Shown here piece after piece: positions 8,094-17,680 of a stretch of DNA of 64,000 bases. The notes under the pieces are model-generated. The model saw only the letters and a program-made list of their open reading frames with translations, ran no database searches and was not told the origin of the DNA. The DNA comes from Brucella pseudogrignonensis (GTDB lineage Bacteria > Pseudomonadota > Alphaproteobacteria > Rhizobiales > Rhizobiaceae). The first letter of the stretch is position 1, and every line of letters begins with the position of its first letter. Where the stretch lies: assembly GCF_002252525.1 (NCBI RefSeq), contig NZ_NNRM01000042.1:1057-65056 (forward strand), in the 5' to 3' direction. The translations under genes and the position numbers were made by a program.

Positions 8094-8393
8094 ATGGCTG
8101 AGTACGAGGATGTAAAGCCGCAGCTGACACCGTTGGTAATCGGGTTAACCCGATCTCCCACCATGTGGGGTGTTCCGTATATGGCAGTCGTCGTCGTTAT
8201 CGGCATCACAATCATAGCATGGCTGGTCAGCAAGTCGTTCTGGACCCTGCTCCTGGCCCCGATCAGCTATGCGGTTCTGTTCTCCCTTTGCGCTTGGGAC
8301 AACAAAATTCTCGATGTTCTTGAAGTCACCGCGCGCAAAACGCCTCGCACACGCAACAAGTCCTTCTGGGGAACAAATTCGTACGGACCTTAG
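8094..8393 (+). CDS. virB3: VirB3 inner-membrane protein
   Basis: 99 residues, two bases after virB2. It has the VirB3 start (TPLVIGLTRSPTMWGVPYMA) and a hydrophobic hairpin through VVVIGITIIAWLV and WTLLLAPISYAVLF. VirB3 works with VirB4 at the inner membrane in pilus assembly. The following virB4 starts four bases after its stop. Confidence 0.92.
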   Translation: MAEYEDVKPQLTPLVIGLTRSPTMWGVPYMAVVVVIGITIIAWLVSKSFWTLLLAPISYAVLFSLCAWDNKILDVLEVTARKTPRTRNKSFWGTNSYGP

Positions 8394-8396
8394 CTA

Positions 8397-10814
8397 ATGT
8401 TGAAAGTCGTCAGAGAAGAACTCGGATTTGGCAAGGTCGCTCATAATGAGCGGCCTATGGCTTCGCATATCCCATATCTGAGGCATATGTCGGATACAGT
8501 GATCGGCTTGGAAAACGGCGCTCTCTTGTCGGTCATCAAACTCGACGGCCTCTTTTTCCAAACCGAAGATCAAGCCGAACTCAATATGCGCTCGAATGTT
8601 CAGAATACGATCATTCGGGCGCTTGGATCGAGCCGCTTTTCTGTCTGGTCGACCGTAATTCGGCGACAGGTCGATTCCGAAATCGGCGGCGCATTCGATG
8701 ATGCGTTCTGCGAACAGCTGAATAACCGCTATATGAGCCAGTTACGCCATAAGCGCATGTTCGCCAATGAAATTTATCTCTCGATCGTGCGAACCAATAT
8801 GCGCGGCGCACTCGGCCTCAGCGACATAGTAAGTCGTGCATTCACACGTTCTGGAGGAGCCGAGGTTCGAGATCAGCAAACGCGTGAAACAGTGACCGAA
8901 CTCGAAGAGCTCGTTTCCAACATGACGCGCGAGCTGCAGAAATATGGCGCGCGCGAGCTCGGTATAACCTATCGCGATGGAGAGCCATATTCCGAACCGT
9001 GCGAGTTCATAAACACCATTCTGACCTGCGGCGTGCCGCGCAAAATGCGCCTTCCCCGGATGGGAATTCGAAATTACGTTGGAACGTCACGCCTGCATTT
9101 CGGTAAGCGGGCGATGCAAACGCAAGCCGCCACCGATGAGGACAATCGTTATGGCGCGATGCTCTCTATCAAAGAGTATCCGCCATACACCGGTCCCGGA
9201 ATGCTGGATGGGCTGCTACAGGTGAATCATGAGTTCATCCTGACGCAAAGCTTCACAATTTCCGACAAACCGATTGCGCAAGAGCGTATCACCCGGCTTC
9301 AGCGCCAGATTGCCGCGTCGGATGAGTCCGGAAGTGCAGTCGAAAGCGATATCGACTTCGCGCTTAACAGTCTCATGAATCAGGAGGCTGTTTTTGGCAT
9401 TCATCATTTCTCTTTGCTTTGCCTGTCTCGCGACCTTGAAGGTTTGAGCAAAGCAGTTTCCGAGCTTGGTAGCTGCCTGACCGACATGAACATCAACTGG
9501 CTGCGCGAGGATGTGAACCTTGAAGCGTCCTTCTGGGCACAATTGCCCGGCAACCATAGCTATCGCGCGCGAAAGGCCATGCTGTCTTCGGCAAATTTCT
9601 CCGGCCTGTCATCGATGCACAATTTCGCTACCGGTCAATCGGACAATCTTCATTGGGGTCTGCCGATCACGATACTAGAGACCACCTCGCAAACCCCATA
9701 CTGGTTCAACTTTCATCGTAGCGATATTGGTCACTTCCTTGTCACTGGCCCGACTGGCTCCGGTAAGACCGTCGTCCTGACATTCTTGCTGGCGCAGGCG
9801 ATGCGCATAAGCCCTACCCCCAAAGCAGTTTTCTTTGACAAGGATAGAGGTGCCGAGATTTTCGTGCGTGCCATGGGGGGAGCTTACGAAGTTCTCTCAC
9901 CGGGAACACCGACTGGTTTCAATCCGCTTCAGCTGGAAAACTCCGGCCCTAATCGTGATTTTCTGCTTCGCCTTTTGAAATCAATGTTGCGATCTGGCGA
10001 TCAACGCGACTTCAGCCAGGAGGACGCTGACACGCTGGAACGGGCAATTGCCCGTATCATGGAAGAGCCGGCAGCTCAGCGCAACTTACCAAACCTTTCG
10101 GGCCTCTTGGTAGGCAGATCGCGGGCAGATGCGAACGACCTGGCGTCAAGGTTGCGTCCTTGGATCGACGGCGAAAAAGCATGGCTGTTCAATGCGCAGC
10201 ACGATGTGCTGTCATTCTCCGGGCGTAGTGTCTTCGGTTTCGATATGACCAGCATCCTCGGTAACGAGGATATCCGAACCCCCGCACTGATGTACCTTTA
10301 TCACCGTCTCGACGAGCTTCTGAACGGCGATCCTGTCATGTTCTTCATGGACGAAGGCTGGCAGCTGCTTATGGATGAAACGTTTAGTCATTTCATCATC
10401 GATAAGATGAAAACCATCCGTAAGCTCAACGGAATTGTAGGTTTCGGAACTCAGTCGGCAGCGGATATTGCCAAAGCAAAGGCGTCTCACACCCTTATTG
10501 AGCAATCGGCCACGAATATTCATTTCCCGAACCCGCGCGCCGACGAAGAGAGCTACATCAAACGCTTTGGCCTGACGGTTAAAGAATTCAATTTCATCAA
10601 AAACACTCCGCCTGAAAAGCGCACGTTTCTCGTCAAGCACGGGAATGACTCAGTCATTGCCCGTCTGGATCTCTCGAAAATGCCTGATCTCGTCAAAGTG
10701 CTGTCGGGTCGAAAAGAGACCGTCGAAGAATGTGCTGCGCTGCGGGAACGATCTGGCGACGAGCCTGAAAACTGGTTGGCTAAATTCTGCGGATGGGAGA
10801 AGAATGATGCATAG
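8397..10814 (+). CDS. virB4: VirB4 ATPase
   Basis: 805 residues, typical length for VirB4. The N-terminal CagE/TrbE domain is followed by Walker A VTGPTGSGKTVVL at about residue 449, Walker B VMFFMDEGWQLL near 647, and a GFGTQSAADI segment typical of the family. It powers substrate transfer and pilus biogenesis at the inner membrane. Overlaps the next start by 11 bases. Confidence 0.95.
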   Translation: MLKVVREELGFGKVAHNERPMASHIPYLRHMSDTVIGLENGALLSVIKLDGLFFQTEDQAELNMRSNVQNTIIRALGSSRFSVWSTVIRRQVDSEIGGAFDDAFCEQLNNRYMSQLRHKRMFANEIYLSIVRTNMRGALGLSDIVSRAFTRSGGAEVRDQQTRETVTELEELVSNMTRELQKYGARELGITYRDGEPYSEPCEFINTILTCGVPRKMRLPRMGIRNYVGTSRLHFGKRAMQTQAATDEDNRYGAMLSIKEYPPYTGPGMLDGLLQVNHEFILTQSFTISDKPIAQERITRLQRQIAASDESGSAVESDIDFALNSLMNQEAVFGIHHFSLLCLSRDLEGLSKAVSELGSCLTDMNINWLREDVNLEASFWAQLPGNHSYRARKAMLSSANFSGLSSMHNFATGQSDNLHWGLPITILETTSQTPYWFNFHRSDIGHFLVTGPTGSGKTVVLTFLLAQAMRISPTPKAVFFDKDRGAEIFVRAMGGAYEVLSPGTPTGFNPLQLENSGPNRDFLLRLLKSMLRSGDQRDFSQEDADTLERAIARIMEEPAAQRNLPNLSGLLVGRSRADANDLASRLRPWIDGEKAWLFNAQHDVLSFSGRSVFGFDMTSILGNEDIRTPALMYLYHRLDELLNGDPVMFFMDEGWQLLMDETFSHFIIDKMKTIRKLNGIVGFGTQSAADIAKAKASHTLIEQSATNIHFPNPRADEESYIKRFGLTVKEFNFIKNTPPEKRTFLVKHGNDSVIARLDLSKMPDLVKVLSGRKETVEECAALRERSGDEPENWLAKFCGWEKNDA

Positions 10815-11886
10815 GAAAGCCGCTTTATGCATATTTTTGGCGTCAGCTGCTATGCCGCTTTCTGCGTGGGCAGGTGGCGTTCCGGTCATTGACGATCCTA
10901 ATTTGTCTGAGCGAACAGTCCGTGACAAAAAAACGTCCGAAATCGAGAAAACTGATAAGGACAGGTTTTCACTCAGTAAGAGTGTAACTTGTGCTGTCTA
11001 TCGACCGGGGCGGAAGGATGATCCAGTCGCAGCCGCCAAGGCCAACCCTGAAATTTCCGGGTTGGTCAAACGGGTAGCGCTCGAAGAAGGCGTGGACGAA
11101 AATCTTTTTCTTGGTCTCGTTTATCAGGAAAGCCGCTTTAGTCCATGCGCGAAATCCGGCGTGGGCGCTATCGGTTTGGCACAGTTGATGCCTGATACCG
11201 CAAAAGAGTTGGGCGTAGATCCGCATAACATTGAACAGAACCTCCGCGGTGGTGCTCGTTATCTTAAACAGCAGCTCAAGCGTTTTAACGGCAACGCCAA
11301 CCTCGCCCTTGCAGCGTACAATGCTGGCGCTGGCAACGTTAAAAAATACGGCGGCATTCCACCGTTCAAAGAAACGCAGGGGTACGTCCGGAATATCACG
11401 CAGAAATGGACACCGGCGTTCGGCGGGTCAAAGGACCTGCCTATGAATTACGGCGGCGGTGATACAGCATATTCCGGTATGCGGGATTCGACCATCAATT
11501 CGATGGCAACGACACAGGCGACACAGGAAAGTACCGCCAACGTCGCCTCATGGTTTCAGCAACTCGGCGGCATGCAGTCCGGCACAATTCAAGACAGTTG
11601 GGATCACAACGCCGGCGCTCGAAATGCGAATCTCGAAATGGTCAACCAGTTGATTGTCCTCGGCAATTCGTTTGCCCACCTGCTCAACAGCCGCAATGCA
11701 GTTTCAACCAGTGGCATTTCGGGCTCATCTCAATCGGCTTCGTTCAAGAAGAAAGACGACAAGCCGCGAGAAACGACCGGCGTCTGCGATCACCGTACCG
11801 GCCTCGAATGGAATGCTGAAGAAAAAGCCTGTGTTCAAAAGCGTGAACGCGAGGCGAACATCAAACTGAACCTTGATCCTCAATAA
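10804..11886 (+). CDS. Second lytic transglycosylase in the virB operon
   Basis: Start taken as the ATG at 10804 after GGGAGAAG, giving 360 residues with a signal peptide; ATG 10807 is equally possible. Earlier in-frame starts lie inside virB4 and are unlikely. The SLT domain has catalytic Glu in LVYQESRFSPC, AIGLAQLMPDTAKELGV and LAAYNAGAGNVKKYGG. A long Ser/Gln-rich C-terminal part ends in a Cys-containing tail (TTGVCDHRTGLEWNAEEKAC). The mature N-terminus reads AGGVPVIDDPN, nearly the same as that of the next gene (AGGVPVIDAAN). Role: peptidoglycan remodelling, perhaps at a different step from VirB1. Confidence 0.88.
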   Translation: MMHRKAALCIFLASAAMPLSAWAGGVPVIDDPNLSERTVRDKKTSEIEKTDKDRFSLSKSVTCAVYRPGRKDDPVAAAKANPEISGLVKRVALEEGVDENLFLGLVYQESRFSPCAKSGVGAIGLAQLMPDTAKELGVDPHNIEQNLRGGARYLKQQLKRFNGNANLALAAYNAGAGNVKKYGGIPPFKETQGYVRNITQKWTPAFGGSKDLPMNYGGGDTAYSGMRDSTINSMATTQATQESTANVASWFQQLGGMQSGTIQDSWDHNAGARNANLEMVNQLIVLGNSFAHLLNSRNAVSTSGISGSSQSASFKKKDDKPRETTGVCDHRTGLEWNAEEKACVQKREREANIKLNLDPQ

Positions 11887-11898
11887 GGGAGACTAACA

Positions 11899-12621
11899 AT
11901 GAAACGACTGATCATTTCGGCGTCAGCGATTGCCGTGGCTCTAGCATCGTTCGCTCCCATGGCGGCTTATGCAGGTGGCGTCCCTGTCATCGACGCTGCC
12001 AATTATGAAGTGGCCAAGCAAACCTCGGTTACGACCGACAAGATCCTCGGGACAAACAAGGAAATCCTGACGACGGTCGAGGAGACATTGAAGGCCGTTA
12101 CCGGTGATCGCGGCGGCGATGCGAACCAGATGCAAAACCTGGCCGTCGGGAATGGCTTTAGCGTATCATCAATGCCCTCTTTCGACAGCCTTATGTCCGG
12201 GGGAGTGCCAAATTTTGGCAGCATGGGCGGTGACATAGCCAAGGTCGCGTCCACTTTCATCAACGGGCTTCAGCTCGTTAAGAACCTGTCGGGGCAAGCA
12301 AATAGCAGCTTCAGCGGAGACAAATCCTATGAACAGATGGTCAACACTGTGCTTGGTGTCGCCGCACTCGTGAATGGTTCGCAACAGGCAGTAACTACGC
12401 GCCGAAGCGCTTTTGAACAGGCCGGGCAGAGTATCGGTCAGGCAAAGGACATTAAAGGTTCCATCGACCAAAACACGCAGCTGCAAGTCCAAGCAGGGCT
12501 GACCATCAATGAACTGATCGGCGTGATGAACGGTGCCGTGTCGTCATTACAGGCCGATAATCAGCGCCGCCTCACCGACATTTCCAATTCCAAGAAGGTG
12601 TTGACGTACAGTGCAAACTAA
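11899..12621 (+). CDS. virB5: VirB5-like minor pilin
   Basis: 240 residues with signal peptide ending MAAYAGG. The mature protein is helical, with the VirB5/TrbJ-like pattern: an early helix (TTDKILGTNKEILTTVEETL), a Gly/Ser-rich middle and a final helix QADNQRRLTDISNSKKVLTY. VirB5 sits at the pilus tip in other systems. It overlaps the GTG start of the next gene by 11 bases. Confidence 0.82.
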   Translation: MKRLIISASAIAVALASFAPMAAYAGGVPVIDAANYEVAKQTSVTTDKILGTNKEILTTVEETLKAVTGDRGGDANQMQNLAVGNGFSVSSMPSFDSLMSGGVPNFGSMGGDIAKVASTFINGLQLVKNLSGQANSSFSGDKSYEQMVNTVLGVAALVNGSQQAVTTRRSAFEQAGQSIGQAKDIKGSIDQNTQLQVQAGLTINELIGVMNGAVSSLQADNQRRLTDISNSKKVLTYSAN

Positions 12622-12838
12622 CATCGCTAACATCTTCCTGAAGTGTTTTATCTTTGCCGCCATCGCAGCCGGCGTCGCCGGCTGCGGAACGGTCAAGGAA
12701 AAGACTGCTCCTTGCAAACGTCCCGCAAATCTCACGTCATTTGCCGAAGACATTCGGCAAGACTGTGGACCTATGGCCTTTGTTAATGGCGATCCAGCGA
12801 CCGCCATTGCTGCGATCAATTCGATAGCAACGGAATAA
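12611..12838 (+). CDS. virB7: Small lipoprotein, VirB7 position (or entry-exclusion type)
   Basis: 75 residues from a GTG start. The N-terminal hydrophobic segment ends in a lipobox, GVAGC, so lipidation on Cys is expected. The rest is short, with two further cysteines (APCKRP, RQDCGP). Position between virB5 and virB6 is where either a VirB7-type outer-membrane lipoprotein or an EexN-type entry-exclusion lipoprotein is found. I cannot decide between them by sequence alone. Confidence 0.65.
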   Translation: MQTNIANIFLKCFIFAAIAAGVAGCGTVKEKTAPCKRPANLTSFAEDIRQDCGPMAFVNGDPATAIAAINSIATE

Positions 12839-12850
12839 TCGGGGGCCGCT

Positions 12851-13891
12851 ATGCATGATTTCTTGAGCGATCTTTTGGAGAGAATTGATAGTTCCGGCGA
12901 GAATTTTTCATCGCAGGCTTACAATATTATTGGCTCTGAAATCACGCCGCTGCTCAAGGTGATGTTCATCGCCTATGTTGGATATTACGGTATCCAGGTA
13001 ATAATGGGGACTTCGCGGATTAGCGTGGCCGAAATTGTTACACGCGTATTCCGCATGGTCTTCATTCTGGCATTGATCAGCAACTGGGGATACTTCAACG
13101 ATTTTTTCTATAAGTGGCTGAACAATACCCCTGAAGATGTAGGTCGCGCCATCCTGACCGCCACCGGGACGGGAATTACCGAACCGACAAATGGTCTTTC
13201 CATGATCTGGAAGACTGCAAACGAGGCGGCTTCCGCGTTTGCTGAGCAATCGGGCTATTTTTCAGTTTTGCCCTCTATGGTCGGCTTTCTTATTATGGCC
13301 TGTGTGGCAATCTTTATCGCTGTTGCTCTCGCAATACTTGTTCTTGCCAAGGTGATGTTATGGGTACTGATCGGGACCGCACCGATCTTCATCGCTTGCA
13401 TGTTGTTTGAACAATCGCGCAGTCTTGGGCAGGCGTGGTTCCAACAAGTGCTTCTATATGCACTGATCCCGTTATTCGTGTTTGTCGTAGCCGCCTTCCT
13501 TATCGCCGCAATGGATCCTGAACTGACGAAGGTATCTGCTGCCGCCGCGGAGCGACGCCTTACGCTGAGTGATATTTCAGCGTTCCTCCTGCTTTGTTTC
13601 GCAGGCGCTTTCGTCCTGTTGAACATCCAGGTCCTTGCTCAGGGCATTGCAGGTGGGTTGGCCGTTGGCATTGGCGCTGCCGCGACACGGATTGCTCGCA
13701 TGACCGGTGCCACCGCCCCAATGCAGATTGCGCGAGCTGGCTTCAAGGGGATCGGTGCAAGCTACCGAGGCGGACGTTCACTTTACAATCGTTTTGGAGG
13801 CGGCGGCGGTGGAGGGTCGATTTCCCCGACAAGCCAGGGCGCAAAAGAAGCAATGCAAAACCGAATAAGCAGCAACAGCCTGCCTCGCTGA
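12851..13891 (+). CDS. virB6: VirB6 polytopic inner-membrane channel protein
   Basis: 346 residues with five or more transmembrane helices (for example VGFLIMACVAIFIAVALAILVLA cut by few polar residues, then LMWVLIGTAPIFIACMLFE-like segment near 175-195). The conserved VLWVLIGTAPIFIA-type region is typical of TrbL/VirB6. Gly-rich tail GGGGGGSISP near the C-terminus. Forms part of the translocation pore. Confidence 0.92.
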   Translation: MHDFLSDLLERIDSSGENFSSQAYNIIGSEITPLLKVMFIAYVGYYGIQVIMGTSRISVAEIVTRVFRMVFILALISNWGYFNDFFYKWLNNTPEDVGRAILTATGTGITEPTNGLSMIWKTANEAASAFAEQSGYFSVLPSMVGFLIMACVAIFIAVALAILVLAKVMLWVLIGTAPIFIACMLFEQSRSLGQAWFQQVLLYALIPLFVFVVAAFLIAAMDPELTKVSAAAAERRLTLSDISAFLLLCFAGAFVLLNIQVLAQGIAGGLAVGIGAAATRIARMTGATAPMQIARAGFKGIGASYRGGRSLYNRFGGGGGGGSISPTSQGAKEAMQNRISSNSLPR

Positions 13892-13925
13892 GGCTGCAGG
13901 TTCATAAGAGGTCAAAGGCCAGATC

Positions 13926-14621
13926 ATGACGGATTCCAGAGAAGCTGCATTGAGAAGTTATTTTCAGGACGGTGATCGTTGGGAGAACGAAATCGTTCGG
14001 AAAGCAAAACGTTCAAAGGCCGTCGCATGGTTCGTAACCATCATATTCGGGCTGGTCGCGCTTTTCGCATTGCTCGCGCTCGTTATGCTGGTTCCGCTAA
14101 AATCGTTCGAGCCTGTGATTGTCGTCGTTGACAAGGCTACCGGCTACATCGAAACCAAAAGCGGACTGACAAAAGCGCAAAATCTGACGGATTCACGCGC
14201 AATTACACAAGCCAACGTCGTTCGGTATATCAGGACACGTGAAGGCTATGATCCTTACGCGATCGATACAAACTTTGGCACGGCGGCACTATTGTCGACA
14301 GATGATGCCGCTCGCGAATTGCAAGAGCAATATAGCGCCGCGAATCCGAACAATCCGGCGAAGGTCTACGGGAAAAACAAGCGCGTACTTGTCGATGTGA
14401 AGTCTGTCACCTTCCCCAACGATTCAACCGCTCTTGTCCGTTTTTCAACCACTGAAAAGTCCGATACCGATGCGATCACCAGACACTATATTGCGGTCGT
14501 GCGCTATCGCTATACGGACGAACCAGCCACGAACGAATGGCGGTTTGAAAATCCTCTCGGCTTCCAGGTTTACAATTACAGGCGGGATCAGGAAACCGTC
14601 ACGGAAGGGAGCAAGGGATGA
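13926..14621 (+). CDS. virB8: VirB8 inner-membrane assembly factor
   Basis: 231 residues: short cytoplasmic N-terminus, one transmembrane helix (WFVTIIFGLVALFALLALVM), then a periplasmic NTF2-like domain with VVRYIRTREGYDPY and the family's late YRYTDEPATNEWRFENPLGF. VirB8 nucleates assembly of the core. Its stop overlaps virB9 by four bases. Confidence 0.93.
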   Translation: MTDSREAALRSYFQDGDRWENEIVRKAKRSKAVAWFVTIIFGLVALFALLALVMLVPLKSFEPVIVVVDKATGYIETKSGLTKAQNLTDSRAITQANVVRYIRTREGYDPYAIDTNFGTAALLSTDDAARELQEQYSAANPNNPAKVYGKNKRVLVDVKSVTFPNDSTALVRFSTTEKSDTDAITRHYIAVVRYRYTDEPATNEWRFENPLGFQVYNYRRDQETVTEGSKG

Positions 14622-15427
14622 GAAACCGCTTCCTTCTTGCGGCGGCGTTCTCGACCGTCCTCATTTCGCACGCCTACGCTGCCCAGACGCCTAGGGCTGG
14701 TTCGCTGGATTCACGTGTGACCAGTGTCGTCTATCAGCCCAATAATGTCGTCAAAATCTCTGCGACGTACGGCATATCGACAATGATCATCTTCGATGAG
14801 GATGAAAAATTTGAGACCATTTCGCTTGGCGACACAGAGAGCTGGCAGGTTGCTCCAACCGAAAAAGGAAACATCCTCTTCGTTAAGCCGACGGCAAAGA
14901 ATGTCGTCACCAACATGAACGTTGTCACGACCAAGCGCATTTACTTTCTGGAGCTGCACGACTACGCGCCAGATGCCGGCAAGAAGGTCTTTGGCGTGCG
15001 CTTCATCTATCCTGAAAAGGATCTGAATGCAGCGATGCGCAAAGAGGCCGAATATCGTGCTGCCAACCCGAACATCTCCAAGATCGATAAGGCTAACGTC
15101 AATATCGACTATTCCTTTACCGGAGATACGAAACTGAAGCCGTCGATGGTCTTCGATGACGGCAAGAAGACCTTCTTCAAATTCACCGGTCGGACACCTG
15201 CAATTTTCGCAGTAAACAGTGATTTTTCCGAGACGCTGCGAAACTTCCGCAAGGAAGGCGAATATCTGGTCGTGGATGGAACGGCAACACAATACACCCT
15301 CCGCGATGGTGATCAGTGGATCTGCATCTTCAACCTTAGAAAGCCGGATTTTGGCGCACCCGATCCTGACATCATGGGTCCCGCACCTGATCATGCGGCA
15401 ACCAAGAGAAGAAGGAGCGGCAACTGA
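14618..15427 (+). CDS. virB9: VirB9 outer-membrane core component
   Basis: 269 residues with a signal peptide ending SHAYAAQ. The VirB9/CagX pattern is present: SRVTSVVYQPNNVVKI, then NLFVKPTAKNVVTNMNVVTTK-type strand region and C-terminal domain with PSMVFDDGKKTFFKF and FNLRKPDFGAP. It makes the core complex with VirB7 and VirB10. Stop and next start share one base. Confidence 0.93.
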   Translation: MRNRFLLAAAFSTVLISHAYAAQTPRAGSLDSRVTSVVYQPNNVVKISATYGISTMIIFDEDEKFETISLGDTESWQVAPTEKGNILFVKPTAKNVVTNMNVVTTKRIYFLELHDYAPDAGKKVFGVRFIYPEKDLNAAMRKEAEYRAANPNISKIDKANVNIDYSFTGDTKLKPSMVFDDGKKTFFKFTGRTPAIFAVNSDFSETLRNFRKEGEYLVVDGTATQYTLRDGDQWICIFNLRKPDFGAPDPDIMGPAPDHAATKRRRSGN

Positions 15428-16659
15428 TGAAACAGTCTCCCGAATTGGAAGCCCTGGCGGCAACTGATGACTCCGGTGTCAGCAACAAGAATGCAAAGCG
15501 GAATCAAACGGCTGCGATGGCCGTATTTCTGCTGGCCGGTGTAGCTATGGCTTATTTTGTTCTCAAACAGCCCTCGGAGAAGCCGCGCGATCTCGTGCGC
15601 GGTGACGAGGAGTTTAGCACGACGTCGTTCAGACCGCCGTCATTCGTGCGCGATCAGGATCAGCCCCCTGCCGCACCCGAGCCAAATATCATCAACATTC
15701 CACCGCCTCCACCGCCACCAGAGCCGGAGCAAGTCGACTCCACGACATTTAATGTTCCTCCCCCTCCTCCCCCGACGGTCGCTGTGAACGAACCCGCTCA
15801 GCCATCCGCGCCGGAGATTGTTGAAGAATTTCCAGACCGGTTCAAATCGAAGCTGATTCAGATGGATCAAGCGCGATCTGGCGGAGCGAATGGCGGTCTT
15901 GGTGGCGATAGTGGCGAAGGAACACCGACTGTTGCTGGTGAAGACAGAAACAGCAAGTTTCTGGCGACGGCCTCGGCAATGGCCGACCGGAATGCCAAGG
16001 CTACGAAAATCAAGCGCATCGACGCGGTTGTGCCCGAAGGCACGATGATACCCGGTATTCTCGAAACCTCGATTGTAAGCGATCTGCCAGGCCAAGTTCG
16101 CGCCATCACGTCAGAAGATGTCTACAGTTTTGATGGTCGTCGCATTTTGATTCCGACCGGTACCCGGCTCATCGGTGAATATCAAAGCGACGTAATGACA
16201 GGCCAGACCCGCGTTTTCGTAGTCTGGACCCGCTTACTGCGTGATGATGGTGTTAGCGTGCGCCTGAACTCCGTGGGTACTGACAGCTTGGGTCGTTCGG
16301 GTCTCACTGGCATCGTCGATAAAAAATGGCGTGAACGGTTCGGGGCTTCCATCATGTTGTCCGTGGTCGGCGCTGGCGCAAGCTATCTGACAGGTTTCGG
16401 CAGCGGTGAAGCCTTCGGTCGCAACAATGATGATGCAAAACGCGGAGAAGAACTAGCCCGCGAGACGATCGCCGACACTTTCTCTCAAATGGCAAATACC
16501 GCTCTGAGCGAGAACTTGCGCATTAAGCCGACTATTAGCGTCCATCAAGGCGAACGCATTTTCATATTTGTGCGTCAGGACCTCGATTTTTCGGCGATGT
16601 ACGACGATCCCGTAACAGAGGCGATGAAGGAAATTCAACGTGAACGCAGGGGCAAATAG
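15427..16659 (+). CDS. virB10: VirB10 envelope-spanning protein
   Basis: 410 residues. Cytoplasmic N-terminus, one transmembrane helix (TAAMAVFLLAGVAMAYFVL), a Pro-rich periplasmic stretch (two runs of six to seven prolines near 95-120), then the conserved TrbI/VirB10 beta-barrel domain with IPEGT-like VPEGTMIPGILETSIVSDLP, GRRILIPTGTRLIGEY and HQGERIFIFVRQDLDF. It links inner and outer membranes and responds to ATP use by VirD4 and VirB11. Overlaps virB11 by 20 bases. Confidence 0.95.
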   Translation: MKQSPELEALAATDDSGVSNKNAKRNQTAAMAVFLLAGVAMAYFVLKQPSEKPRDLVRGDEEFSTTSFRPPSFVRDQDQPPAAPEPNIINIPPPPPPPEPEQVDSTTFNVPPPPPPTVAVNEPAQPSAPEIVEEFPDRFKSKLIQMDQARSGGANGGLGGDSGEGTPTVAGEDRNSKFLATASAMADRNAKATKIKRIDAVVPEGTMIPGILETSIVSDLPGQVRAITSEDVYSFDGRRILIPTGTRLIGEYQSDVMTGQTRVFVVWTRLLRDDGVSVRLNSVGTDSLGRSGLTGIVDKKWRERFGASIMLSVVGAGASYLTGFGSGEAFGRNNDDAKRGEELARETIADTFSQMANTALSENLRIKPTISVHQGERIFIFVRQDLDFSAMYDDPVTEAMKEIQRERRGK

Positions 16660-17680
16660 TGCGGCAACAGCCACACAAAGCAGATATTACTTTCTTGATC
16701 GGGCACTTGAGCCTCTGCGGCCATTTCTCAACGATCCAAAGGTCGTTGAAATCTCGGTCAATAAACCAGGTCACGTCTATGTTGAGCGACTTGGTGCTGA
16801 TCACATGGAATTCCACGAGGTTCATGCGCTTTCAGCAGCAGAGATTCAGAATATCGGTGAACGGGTCGCAGGCGCGACCGATCAGTTCGTCAGTAAATCC
16901 GCGCCCATCCTGAGCGCTGCGTTACCGACTGGCGAGCGGATTCAGGTCGTTCTTCCACCCGCTGCACCGGACGGCGGATCGATATCGATCCGCAAGCAGG
17001 TCGTTAGCAATTTTAGTTTGGAGGAATACAGGGATAGCGGTTCACTGGACAAGGTTTCTGTTGCTGTAGGAGGACTGAGCGACATTGACCGTTTGCTGAT
17101 CGAACATCTGAAGCAAAACAGAATTTTCGAATTCATCAATACAGCCATCACGCAACGAGTGTCGATCCTGATCAGCGGCGGCACGTCATCGGGAAAGACA
17201 ACCTTTCTGAATGCCTGCCTGAAATCGGTTCATCCGAAGGAACGGATTATCACGCTGGAAGACACCCGCGAACTGTTTCCACCCCAGGAAAACCGCGTTC
17301 ATCTGGTAGCTTCGAAAGGTGGGCAGGGCACCGCTGACGTCACAATTCAGCACTTGCTTGAATCATCCCTTCGTATGCGGCCTGATCGTCTATTCGTTGG
17401 CGAGATCCGCGGCGCAGAAGCGTTTTCTTTTCTTCGCGCCATTAACACTGGTCATCCGGGTTCTATGTCGACGGTTCATGCCGATACGCCGCAAGGTGCC
17501 TATGAACAGCTCGCCATGATGATGCAACAAGCGGGGTTATCTGGCGGATACTCGAAGCACGATCTCATGTCGTATATCCGGATGGTCATCCCCATCGTCA
17601 TCCAGTTGCGTCGCGACGGCGGAAAACGTGGCGTATCGGAGATATATTTTGCACGACATGAGGACCATGAGGAACCATGA
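16640..17680 (+). CDS. virB11: VirB11 traffic ATPase
   Basis: 346 residues from a GTG start. N-terminal domain, then Walker A ISGGTSSGKTTFLNA near residue 177, Asp box ITLEDTRELF, and Walker B RPDRLFVGEIRGAEAFSFLR, followed by the His box TGHPGSMSTVHAD. This is the hexameric secretion ATPase on the cytoplasmic face. Overlaps virD4 by four bases. Confidence 0.95.
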   Translation: MNAGANSAATATQSRYYFLDRALEPLRPFLNDPKVVEISVNKPGHVYVERLGADHMEFHEVHALSAAEIQNIGERVAGATDQFVSKSAPILSAALPTGERIQVVLPPAAPDGGSISIRKQVVSNFSLEEYRDSGSLDKVSVAVGGLSDIDRLLIEHLKQNRIFEFINTAITQRVSILISGGTSSGKTTFLNACLKSVHPKERIITLEDTRELFPPQENRVHLVASKGGQGTADVTIQHLLESSLRMRPDRLFVGEIRGAEAFSFLRAINTGHPGSMSTVHADTPQGAYEQLAMMMQQAGLSGGYSKHDLMSYIRMVIPIVIQLRRDGGKRGVSEIYFARHEDHEEP

